Shown one piece after another: positions 38,265 to 49,595 of a stretch of 64,000 nucleotides of DNA. Within the stretch, counting starts at the first letter, position 1. The number at the start of each line of letters is the position of its first letter. Origin of the DNA: Cheilinus undulatus. Taxonomy: Eukaryota > Chordata > Actinopteri > Labriformes > Labridae. Below the pieces are notes generated by a model. The model did not search any database and was not told the origin of the DNA. It saw nothing but the letters and a program-made list of their open reading frames with translations. The translations under genes were made by a program, and so were the position numbers. Location: the NCBI RefSeq assembly GCF_018320785.1, contig NC_054867.1, forward strand, positions 32,243,855-32,307,854. The letters run 5' to 3'.

Positions 38265-41200
38265 ATGGAAAACGGCACAGAGGGCAAGGACTTCTACGTC
38301 CCCATGAACAACAGGACGGGGCTTGTGAGGAGTCCTTTTTATTATCATCAGTATTATTTGGCTGATCCATGGTTTTTCAAGTTTCTTGCTCTCTACATGT
38401 TCTTCCTGATCTGCACTGGCTTCCCCATCAATTTTTTGACACTGTTGGTGACAGCGCAGAACAAGAAACTCCGGCAACCTCTCAACTTCATCCTGGTCAA
38501 CTTGGCAGTGGCTGGACTTGTCATGGTACTGTTTGGATTCACAGTGTGCTTCTACTCTTCTCTCATGGGATATTTCGCCATGGGACAGTTGAGCTGTGCC
38601 ATTGAGGGATTCATGTCCACCCTTGGAGGTAAAATATGGGTTATTTGCTGAATGCAATTTGTTTAACTGGTTGTTTAGCTCCTTAATTCCTTTGGCTAAC
38701 CATATAAATATTGGGCTGTTCCATTTTTCATATTTGTGAGACTCAATTTTGAAGATGGTTGCAGGATTGGAAGTATTTATCAGATCTTTGTTGTTTTTTT
38801 TCTCAACAGGTCAAGTGTCACTGTGGTCACTTGTGGTTCTGGCTGTTGAGAGATACATTGTGGTCTGCAAACCCATGGGAAGTTTCAAATTTACAGCTGC
38901 CCATGCTTCAGCAGGATGTGCATTCACCTGGATCATGGCCCTGTCCTGTGCTGTTCCTCCCCTGGTTGGATGGTCAAGGTAAGGCGATAGAACACTTTTG
39001 AGAGGCACGCTACTCACACACATTGGCCAAAACACACACATGCACAATTAGGACCAATGACTATGCAACACTGGAGAGATGCCAGAGCAAGGGACTGCAC
39101 ACAAGGGGGCTTGTTCGGGTTCGGTGCCACGCTTGGGGGCACGTCAGCATTTCTTTAAGTGAAACGGCACCTCCCTAAAAACTAGGGCAATTTATTGACT
39201 ATTCTATATCATATATGTAGTATGGGGTTTTCACTTTTATTTTGCATAAACAATGCTGATCAGTTCAAGAATTTTAGTCAGAGCTTTGTTCACAACCTGT
39301 CTGGCCAAGTACCTGCTCATGTTTCCTCTCCATATGTGACCAAAATTTGCCATTCACTTAACAAAGAAAGTAGTCAGAGAGTTTGATGTAGAATGAGAAA
39401 AACAAACTGAATGACTCTGATACAATCATAGAGAACGCTCCAGAGGGATTAGTTGCACATCAGGAGAGGGAGTACGGCTGCAGCTGTAACACAATCTTAA
39501 GAGACCATCTGCGATCTTATAACCAACATACAAGTTTTTATCTCAAACCATCTTTAACTATCATCATCATCAGCACACATCCTCTAGAGTGACTGGCTCA
39601 AAACATGTCTGAAAATGCATGCCATCAGGCTCAGTGGTACCAGTGCATTATTTCTGAGTCCCCTTAAAGCCATTAATTATTAAGCTACTGCAGCCGTGCA
39701 ATCTTGTAGTTTTTTGCAGGCAGTGTGGAGAATGTCTGACTCTCTTTGAAGTGGTTATCTGCTTAGAAACGGTGTATGCACGAAACCTACATAGTGCTGA
39801 ACTTGTAGAGAGTAAGCTCCATAACTTTTGACAAATTCTAAAGCCATTTTGACCCAAGACAGTTTATATTCAGCCCCTGATAATTAACTATGTAGTCTAG
39901 TTTATCTTGTGAAGGGGCAGCCGCTTAAATAAAAAGGGAACTTAGTCCAAAAATGTTTGAAAATCAAACTGCACCTGTCCTTCAAGAAAGCTATCCAGGG
40001 CCCACTTTATGCTTTGCATATAATTAAAATGCCTTTATTTTGCATGGCAAAATGCATTTTAAAAAAGCGGACATTTTGCGAACTACACGTGTTCATCAAG
40101 GCCATTGTGGCTTGCACATTTTTATAAAGATTTTTGGATTGAACCCTCGCTTTTACCCATGCAACTAACCCTTCACAAGAACAACGAATCAAAGCAATGC
40201 CAAAGTTTCCATAGAGCTCCTTCATGTCACTCAACATAGACCCTACAGAGCTTCCACTCTTTTCTCTTAACTACATTGTCTGCTTCAGTTTTATCAGTTT
40301 ACCATCATTGAAACCTATAGGTGATCTCAGGTTCTGAATTGAGTTCTAGCTTTATTTGAATCCTCCCACTCTTAACAATTTTTAATGCAACCTCAACACT
40401 ATCATTGTGAAATAACATGATCTACTGTATAATTTACTTTTGGTAACATGTATCCAACATCCTGTCTGTCCTCTTAGGTACATCCCTGAGGGTATCCAGG
40501 TCTCCTGTGGTCCTGATTACTACACCCTGGCCCCTGGCTACAACAATGAATCATATGTCATGTACATGTTCACCTGCCACTTCTGTGTTCCCGTTTTCAC
40601 CATTTTCTTCACTTATGGGAACCTTGTATGCACAGTGAAGGCGGTAAGAGACACTGTTTTAACTCACATAAAGTAATCATTAAGTGAATGGAGTTCACAG
40701 TTTTTTTTTTTTTTTTCCAAATAAGAAGTCATCTATCGCCAAGAAGAACCCAGTATGAACAGTGATGAATATTTCCTTCATTTTCAGGCTGCAGCTCAGC
40801 AGCAGGACTCAGCATCCACCCAGAAAGCTGAGAAAGAAGTCACACGTATGTGCGTCCTGATGGTCTGTGGCTTCCTCTTGGCTTGGACACCATATGCTAG
40901 CTTTGCTGCATGGATCTTCTTCAACAAGGGAGCTGCTTTCTCAGCTACATCCATGGCTATCCCTGCCTTCTTCTCCAAGAGCTCAGCACTGTTCAACCCT
41001 ATCATCTATGTGCTAATGAACAAGCAGGTCAGTTCAGTGCTGCACAAACTACAGGAATTGATCAGTCAAAATCCCCTTCACCAAGAGCTTCAATAGAGCT
41101 TACTTGACTATGGTTTCCTTGTTTGAGAACTGTTTATTTTGGTGTGTTTATGAACTAAAAAAGCTAAATACAAATACAAATCCTGTGAGACAGCCACAAC

Positions 41201-41366
41201 CTGTCAAGCAAAGTGTGGCTGTAGGCTGGATAACTGATATAACCCTCTCCATCCTTATCCCCTTTAGTTCCGTAACTGCATGCTGAGCACTGTTGGCATG
41301 GGTGGCATGGTGGAAGATGAGACCTCAGTATCTACTAGCAAGACAGAAGTCTCCTCTGTCTCTTAA
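38265..41366 (+). CDS. rh2b: RH2 cone opsin, RH2B-like copy 2 (mosaic gene)
   Basis: Exons 38265-38628, 38810-38978, 40478-40643, 40788-41027 and 41268-41366; 345 residues starting MENGTEG and ending VSSVS. Functional residues E113, ERY, C110/C187, W265 and K296 are present; tuning sites Q122, M207, F261, A292. Exon 1 is almost the same as copy 1 (4 differences in 364; one amino-acid change, L88 for F88, bovine numbering), so it shares the unusual Y25, H27, C94 and Q107. Exons 4-5, the 3' UTR and the promoter instead match copy 3. This is read as gene conversion or unequal crossing-over inside the array. Poly(A) signal ATTAAA at 41790. Confidence 0.95.
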
Positions 41367-42850
41367 GGACAAAAACTTCACACCTGCAGACATCCTTCTT
41401 CCTGGTGTCTTCCTGATCCTGAATGGCTGTCTTCAAGTGGAAATAACCAAATGGAAACCAGGTTATGACCCTGTCTACAACAAATGGACATTAATTTGAG
41501 CATACATGCTTATTTCAGCATTTTACTGTGCACATTTTGATTTTTTTTGGTGTGATGCAAAAAAAAGATCCCTAGCATCACACAAGCAACAACAGAAAGA
41601 GAAACAACAGAACATCTTTGAAACACAGCCTGATGCATTTTCTTGTAATTAACATGATGGTATGTCTGAATGTGCCAGCTGATGATTGTTGGGTGATTGT
41701 ATATTTATGACATGGAGAGGTCAACATATTTGTTGGCCTCTGTCATAATATTCTGTACATATTTTATAAACAAAGAGTAGAGATAACATATTAAATGCAT
41801 GCATTAAAGACATTTTGCTTGTTTTGTTTCATTTAGATTTAGCAGGGACCTGTTTTTGAGCTTGATTCCACCTACCCTAGAGAATGTGGCAAGAGAAAAA
41901 CATTGCTCTTAAAACTTCTACAAGGAAAGTAAAATAAAAACTAATAAACACTCTGTCAGCAAGATTTAATAAGGCCAAAACATATTTGGGATGTTTTGTA
42001 GATAACTTTCACAAAAGTTGCAGAGATACTTCAAAACTACCGTTATTCTCTACATTTGCCTTGATAACTGGGCAAGTAGACTCGTGTATTATGTATTATA
42101 TTGTAATTACAAATTACCAAATTGTGCAGCACTAGTTTTGCCTGTGGATATGGCTAAATGGCCCAGCAGTACCCCTTACCTGCTGCATGATGAGTCCAGG
42201 GTTGTGTAATATACCTTCAGCTGAGTGAATCTAGTTAACTTCAACATTTACTGCCCCAGTAGAAGAGAGCTTGTAGAAATAATGTCATTCAACTTGTGTA
42301 CACAACCTAAAGGGTGTGACTATGGCTGCCCCTCAGGGTCTGATGTCTTTTTAATCTTATTTCAAGGCTCCTTCCTAGATAAATTATTGAGAAGTATTAT
42401 TGGTTATTCTGAACCAGTCTAAAGATGTTACAGAGTTCATAGAGATCTTTAAAAAAGAGAAATTCCTCCACTTCCAAAATGAAATGTTTCTGTGACAGCC
42501 TAAACAATGTTTTGAGTGTATTTAATACCATAAACATATTTATATATGCATCCCTCTCTCTCTAACAGGGGGGTCACATTATTATGAAAATGACATTTTA
42601 CTCTTATTGTTTAGGGTTTGTCATGTTGTTTTATTCAGGATTCACCTGTGTAGCCCTGAAGGTAATTCATGCTTGCCGGGAGCAGAGACATGCACATCAG
42701 GATCAGGAAGTGATGTCACAGAAGTAAACAGAGTGTTAGAAAAACGAATTTGTCTTTTATCCTAATCCTTTAATGTTAGGTTTTGGACTCTGACAGAGGA
42801 CTCAGCTGCTGCTCTCTAACTTTCTTGTTGGGAAAATGTAGCACTTGATC
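41367..42850. other. 3' UTR and flank of opsin copy 2
   Basis: About 41367-41950 matches the 3' UTR and flank of copy 3 (52083-52680) closely. The rest shows no gene. Confidence 0.6.
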
Positions 42851-43483
42851 TTTAAAGGGGACATATTTTGCCCTTTAAAGACAAGTTATATTGTTCTTAA
42901 AGGTCCTCAAAATATGCCTGTGAAGTTTGTTGCTGAAAAAACACTCTAGTACTGAATTTTGGCACGTCTAAAAACCCCTCTGTTTCAGCCCTGCTCAGAA
43001 CGAGTTGTTTCTGTGTCTGTGGCTTTAAACGTACTGAGCTGTCTGACTCCACCCCTGACTATGCCCCTCTCAGGAAATGGATGTGGCACTCCTGATGTTA
43101 CAATGTTACAGAGACTTTTATCCAAAGTTAAGGAGCTGACTAGGATTCGGTCCATCAATCTCCAAGATCAGTCAAGTCAGCAGGGTAACCCACTGAGCTA
43201 TCCAGCATCTTCCAGAGGAAGATCAGGAGAGGAGCGTGGGACTTTCTTCCAAGCGGGTAGGGCCAACCAAACCTCTGGGCAGGTGCTTACTCCCCATGTG
43301 AGGTCATGAAGGTAAAATTTGAGAATGGCTTGTTTCAGCGCACATTTTCTGAAAGATGAAGAAAGAAGGGGGGAAGGGAATAGATCTTTCTGGTATTTGA
43401 GGGGACTGTGGACAGGCCAGGGGCACATATTCTTGTTAGAAAAGCCTGAAAAAGTGATTTTTGCATAATATGTCCCCTTTAAA
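42851..43483. mobile_element. piggyBac-like MITE with TTAA ends
   Basis: Inverted ends AGGGGACATATT and AATATGTCCCCT are each flanked by TTAA, the piggyBac target site. This terminus is frequent in fish genomes. Interior not coding. Confidence 0.75.
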
Positions 43484-43689
43484 AACATTTAAACTACTGA
43501 AAAGCTAATTGATCGGAAAAAAATGCTTCCTCAAAGCTACTGAAAAATATAGTTAGGCTGCTAACAGTGCTACTTGTAGTGATGCTACTACCCAACATGC
43601 ATATTTCTATATTACCTATGCACAAAAATCTCACAGTTTGTGCCTCGTGTTTGAAAGAGTTAACTTGATTTACGCCTGGTAGGTTTCAG

Positions 43690-44604
43690 ACGCTGTGGTT
43701 CAATACAATTATAGTGAACAGGGTGTTAGTGCAGCACCATTTAGACTGAGAACACATTTCCAGGAAGACACTAATGGTATAAGTGAGCCACAGAGACAGC
43801 GCCAACTTTAATCATAATCCTACTCCCTCTGCCTTGAAGAGCATAAAAAACTCACTGTTTTCTAACTTATCGTCAATGCCACTGATGCCTCACTTCTTAT
43901 CATGAATTTTGCTGTAATTGGTTCCATATTTGCATGTTGAGCACTTTTGCAGGGGGTGGTATTATGGCAGAGACCTCATTAGCTACCAGTAAACATCAGC
44001 GCCCTCTGTCTCTTAAACCCAGACGAATCTTATTAACTCTAGTGGATTTTCCAAATGAACTTTTGACAAGTATAAACAGACAGCTTATCATTCCGTTTCA
44101 AACATTTGGATCTCTTGGATCTTTCTCTGCTGCAGTGATTCCTTAAGTTGGCCCCATGGCCCTCAAAGAGGCTCAAAGTCGTCTCACAAAGTAAATTTTG
44201 TGAGACAACTTTCAAGTCAGTGAAGGGCTAACAGTTTATACCAGACATCATTGCTACTAAAAAAAAAACAGAAAAGAAAGTGTGATGGGTCAGTTCTCAC
44301 TTTTGACTTCATCTGTTTCTTAATCAGTATTAAAGGGAGAGCCAAACTTCATCATTTTACCACATCTTATCAACATTAGATAGTTTTTTCTTAGTGTTCA
44401 TCAGTACACATTTATGATGTGTATGGTGAGGGTTGGGGGCCTTGAAAAGATTTCCATGTGTGAAAGGGGGCCCCATCAGAAAAAGACTGAGAAAGAGGAC
44501 TGTGAGGTTTGGATCACTCGAGTAATCGATCCAGCCTGGCCCTGTTAGTGCCAAGATGGATCTTCACTTATTTTTCTTCTGCGATTTTGATTATTATTAT
44601 TATT

Positions 44605-44635
<31 letters not shown>

Positions 44636-44690
44636 TTTTGTAAATTTTGGTCATTAAATGCATACATATAATCTGTCTGTGTCTTGGTTA
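43690..44690 (+). pseudogene. RH2 opsin relic 1: intron 4, exon 5 and 3' UTR only
   Basis: Aligns in order with the 3' end of opsin copy 1. About 43700-43920 matches intron 4 (attatagtgaacagggtgtt shared). 43922-44016 matches exon 5, with a lost AG acceptor and net 4-base loss, and still ends ctctgtctcttaa. About 44017-44690 matches the 3' UTR, including a gtcattaaatgcat poly(A) region. Exons 1-4 are missing. A (TTTA)n run at 44600-44640 has expanded inside it. It cannot encode an opsin. Confidence 0.85.
44600..44640. repeat. (TTTA)n microsatellite
   Basis: About nine ATTT units after a short ATT run, within the 3' UTR-derived part of opsin relic 1. Confidence 0.9.
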
Positions 44691-44739
44691 AATTACAAAA
44701 ATACAAATTAGTAGACAGAGACAGTAGGTAGCACTTTTT

Positions 44740-45460
44740 CTTAGTGGTCCTGAATTACATAGTGATTTTATAAGTGTAATTATTGAGTAATTTCTCCAGA
44801 ATAAGGTGTAATTCCTAGTTTTAAATTGGCATTTTACAAGTGAAAACTTGGAAATATAATAAAACTTGGAAATGTAATATTAAGGAAGCATCTACCCAGT
44901 AAAATGTATTAATTATTAAGTAATTACTTGTAATATTGTGGAAATTCTCTGGTAGTTAGGTGGTATTTTACCCTAACAATATACAATATAGTTTCATTGG
45001 TCATCATGGGGAGGTTGATGGGAGACGAGATTTCCTATCCTCTAACCTTAACCCTCCCAATATTGTGGCAATTCTCTGGTAATAAGGTGGTAATTTACCA
45101 AGTGATGTCTTAGAAATAAGATGATAATTTTCTATATAAACTGCTTGATAATTCCCAGATGATTTTCAATTAAAGTGAGTCCTTCCTGAATAATTCAATG
45201 TAATTTTAAGGGTTAGGTAAAGGGTCAGGGGTCAGGGGTAGGGCTAGGTTAATGGTTATGAACAGGATTAGGGGGTTGGGGTTAGGGTAAAATACCACCT
45301 AATTACCAGAGAACTGCCACAATATTATTACAACACTTCAAAGTTATTACTTGTTAGAATGCCATGTTATTACTAAGTAACTACCCCCTACGGTTGAGGA
45401 AATCACTAGATAATTTCCTTTTTATTACCATAAAATTACTCAACAGTACAACAGGGAAGA
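44740..45460. repeat. Long fold-back (palindromic) repeat
   Basis: Left-arm ggtggtattttaccctaac (about 44961) and right-arm gttagggtaaaataccacc (about 45280) are complementary, and similarity continues outward on both sides through ctctggtag / taccagagaa and caatatt blocks. A diverged relative lies at about 58620-58830. Looks like a fold-back non-autonomous DNA element. Confidence 0.65.
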
Positions 45461-45999
45461 CAACAGTTGTCATCCATTAAAACATTTAATGCATCACACA
45501 CAAACACCTCACAAAATCCATATCTGCCCATTGACATTAACCCAGCATTAATATATTGGAAAACAAATTGTCCAGTACAATCATTTTTATGAGAAACTCA
45601 CTGCAGATTGGGTCCAAACTTTACCAAATAAAAATCATTATTATTATACTTTTAATTACACTTTAATCTAAAATCAGAAACTGTACTACAAAAAATTAAA
45701 TAGAAAGATTAAAGCAGAAAAATTCAAAGCCTATGCGAAAGAACATAAATTAGCTTGTATACAATTTAAATCAAAAATTAGTATTTGCCTGTTCAAGAAC
45801 AAAAACGTGCAAAAAGTTACAGCTAAGTACAGCAGAGGTTTATAACAGTAAAAATAGTAAGATCTAGATATGCACAAGCTCCTCTTAGTATTTTTTAGTA
45901 TATACAAGTCTGTTTGCATTGATAGTGTGGTTGCAAGATGTGACAAAGGGTGCAAGGATGCTAATAAGATATGATCAGAAGCATAAAATATGTAAGGAT

Positions 46000-46608
46000 G
46001 TAGGCAGGTTTACATGAGGAAGATAAGATAATTAAAAATAGCCGATGAGTGCAAGTGTGTTATGAGGTGAGGCATTTTACAACAGCAAGCCTTCTTACAG
46101 TATTCAAACAGACAGTGCATAGATTAATTACAGCATTTGAATCATATAAATAGATTGAATTAGTAATTGGTATTGTAAATAGATTTATTACTGCAAATAT
46201 GCTTATGGGATGAGGCATTTTACTGCAGTGATTTAAGTTACAATTAATAGATTAACTAGTGCAAGTGTGCATATGAGGTAAGGATTTTCACTGCAGTGAT
46301 TTATGTTAGTAGATTAATCAGTCTGATGTGCATATGAGGAGAGGCATTTTCTATAGTGATTTCATTTACAGTGAATAGTTAAGATGGTGTAAATGTGCAT
46401 AAGAGATAAGGAATATACCACAGAGAGCTTTTTTTTATAGTATTTGAATAGACATAGGATAAATTTATAAATTACAGCATTTAATATGGTAAATAGATTG
46501 AATAGTAATAGTAATAAGTACTATGTAAAGCTTGATTAGTGCAATATGTGTATGTTGTTCTGCATTTTACCACAGTGATTTAAGTTATAGTTAATAGATT
46601 GAGTAGTG
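46000..46608. repeat. Degenerate tandem array, about 70-bp unit
   Basis: Units contain variants of gtgcatatgaggtaagg, cattttactgcagtgattta and aatagattaa. The array seems to resume at about 47640 (acatatgaacagaggctttt), so the 46609-47638 block interrupts it. Confidence 0.6.
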
Positions 46609-47638
46609 CATTGTAAGAAAAAAATAAGTTGAGCTTACTTTAAAAAATGATGGAAACTCATTGCCTCAGAAATAACAAGTAAACTACCCTTGACTTTTGT
46701 GAGTTTAAAAACCTTGTTTGTTAGTGGTGTGCAGTACTTGTTCTACTTGAACTATTTAAGTATTCACTACTAGTTTAAAATCAATTATTTTAAGTTCTCA
46801 CAACTGAGATTCAAATTTTAATTTAAGTTTGCAGGACTTAGCCTAAATCATCTACTTTGAGTGTGCAATACTTCATATTTTTAGTGCATTGTAAACCCTG
46901 ATAAGTTCCTGGCACTCAGAATATCTTAGATAACTAATTATCTTTGAACATAAGCTAGCACGCTCTGTTCAAGTTTTGTTACTTATTATTTCATCTAAGG
47001 TGGACTATCTTGTACCACCATTTGCAACAATGGCTGTTAGTGACCTCCCTTGTTGATGACAGTGTGCCTTACAATTTTCATTAATGCTCTTAACAATGAC
47101 AGACTCCTATGGGCGGGACATCTTTAATTGAGACAGCAACTTCACTCATGGTGCATTGTATTTATTCATCTTATTTCACCTTTTTTTAACCAGGAGAAAA
47201 CCTCATTGAGATTAAAAATCTCTTTTTCAAAAGGTGCCTGGCAAAGACAGCTGCAGCAAACAGAGTGCATAAAGGTTTAGTGCCCAAAGGCATTCTGGGA
47301 AAACTGCAGATTTGCCATAACTCAAATAATATGAGTTATAACAAAAAATACTTAAATGGTTTGAGTACTGTTCACTTAAAACTGAAATAAGTTCTATCAG
47401 CTCATAAAGATAGAGTTCAAATTGCTGTTTTGGATTTTTAAGTTAACACAAGTTAATTATACCCCCTTTTTACTTAATTTTTTTAAACTAAGTAAACTTC
47501 AGTAAATTGAGCCCCTTTGCTGTTATGGCCAAGAAGTACAATTAACTTGTTTGTAATAAGTATTTAGAACAGGTTAAGAAGAACTGAGTAATTTAAACTC
47601 AATGTTTATGAGTAAAATAGATGTTGCTTTTTACAGTG
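46609..47638. mobile_element. Probable element inserted in the tandem array
   Basis: Left edge gcattgtaagaaaaa and inverted right edge cactgtaaaaagcaac resemble the CACTGTAAAAA-type ends of fish MITEs; array sequence lies on both sides. Contains a dispersed repeat at 47160-47265 related to 34140-34260. Confidence 0.45.
47160..47265 (+). repeat. Dispersed fish repeat (second copy)
   Basis: Contains cctcattgagattaaaaatc and tctttttcaaaaggtgcctg, a diverged match to 34140-34260. Confidence 0.55.
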
Positions 47639-47789
47639 TGCAAAAGTACATATGAACAGAGGCTTTTACCACAGTGAGCTTCTTACAGTTTTGAGATGCA
47701 GTAAAGCAGTAAGAGACGGTGTATGAAATTTTACATTAGGCATGGCTAAGTTGCTTGTTGTATAAGAGTCCTTTTTTCTGTCACTCTGT

Positions 47790-48260
47790 GAGTATTGAGT
47801 GGTCATTGGAGTAACTGGTATAAACTGGCAAGTTTAAGATGCAAACCCACTAAATTTGATCCAAACATACAATTTGGATGCTGATACAGTTAAATTTAAG
47901 TTATTCTGGTCTGAAGATCAAGGCAGCACAACAGCTCTTATCATTCTCACATTGATTGCTTATTTGGAGACTTGCCAATATTTGCAAAAAGGTTCAAATG
48001 TGGTAGAAATTTGAGGTTTAGTGTTTTTTGTGCTTGTGCCTCACTACATGGCTCCATTGCACCCCCTATGGGTGGGGGTGTAGTAACTAAATGTGTCATG
48101 TTAAGACATTCAGAGAATTCTTGGAAGTTGATGGCGAAAAATGTACAAGAAGCTATGTTCATTTTACTGTCAAATGTTATTATTTTCCACAATCATGACG
48201 TTCATATTTTCATGAACTTGTCCTAGAGGGTTTTCTCTGGTTAAGTGCAGACTTCTTAGG
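47790..48260. repeat. Duplicated flank upstream of opsin copy 3
   Basis: Diverged, same-order match to 35480-36060 upstream of opsin copy 2, with similarity seeming to resume near 49140-49200 versus 36110-36150. Supports duplication of an opsin unit together with its upstream DNA, unless both are copies of an unrecognised repeat. Confidence 0.45.
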
Positions 48261-49447
48261 TGTTTTCTTTACTACTACTACTACTTTGGATGAAAAAATG
48301 TAAAAGTTTTTAATGGATGGTTAAAGTTTAAAGATTTTCATACCAGTGTGCCAAAAATGAATTATTATAACTATAATTTGCAAATTTCAGGCATCACCAA
48401 ACTACACTGGTACCACAGCGCCTTCATCTGGTAACAAGAAGTTACATCTCTTGACATAAAATGACCTACAATTTCTACATAATTTGAAGTGGTAGGGGTA
48501 GGTGGTGATAAGATCTGTTTATACAGAACAACACAGTCATTTAAAAAAAAGTAAAACTGGTAGAACTAATAACAGGTCAGTCCATACTTCAAGAAAAAGG
48601 AAATTTTGGTAAAAGTTTAAGAAAAATGTTTTTTATTTCCTTTAACATCCACAAGTACTTGGTCCTTTTTTGTTTCATTTCTTGCTCATGAAAAAGTTCC
48701 TTCAAGCTGTCTAAACATGCCAGCAGCAAAAAAAGAAAAAAAAAAAAAAAGAAAAAAGAAAGAAATGACAAAAAGTCATATCCATATCAACAGGTTCATG
48801 TCCACCCCAGTCCTGTCTAATTCTGAGTAAAAACACACATCCAGAATATTTTCACAGAAGTGAGTCCCTGTGTTGAACTGTATATGTGGCTGTGTTCTGT
48901 ATTCTGCAGGGTATAGTGTTTGTGCTGGTGATTAAGGCTTGGATGGTCTAGGGGATAAAGGAATTAGGATTTAGCAATTACCTCCCATTCTGGGACAAAG
49001 TGTACAAAGGGTAAAAGAAAGCAATACATTTAATTCTTCTTTATTCTAAAAGTTTAAGCATGGTATTTTATATTTTTGTTGTTGTTCTCATTAAAGAAAA
49101 CAGTTTTGCTTGAAATTTGATCTTATTGTGTTAAGTTAAGAATATTTAGACATTTTACTGATGCAGCTGGGTGTGGCCTCAAGGAAAAATGACTCAGCAA
49201 GTTCTTCATATACACCAACAAATGATCTGATTTAATCTGATCTGATTTTTAATACAAAAGAAAACTAAGGTTGGAGAAATTGCAAAGTCAGGAATTTTAC
49301 TTTTCACCTAGATATGTCTAAAGAGTTCAGGATCAGGCACATGAGCAGTAAGTCACTTATAATAAAGAGGGGGTGGTCTTCCCAGAACAAACTTTCTTAA
49401 CTACTTTCTTGAAGTCAATTAGAATCCGTGTTAGGATCAATTACTGA

Positions 49448-49506
49448 GGATTACTTCCAAGACTAATTCTCAATCCTTCTATAATCCACTTTTTGACAAG
49501 TATAAA
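49448..49506 (+). promoter_or_regulatory. Promoter module of opsin copy 3 (GGATTA / TAATCC / TATA)
   Basis: GGATTA at 49448, TAATCC at 49482 and TATAAA at 49501, 95 bases before the ATG; same spacing and flanking sequence as copy 2. Confidence 0.65.
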
Positions 49507-49595
49507 GCCAATACCGAGACCACTGGGACCACATAGGGTATTCAGACGGTTCCTGGCTATACTTCACCCAGTAGGACCCACCATCCAGAGTGAAA

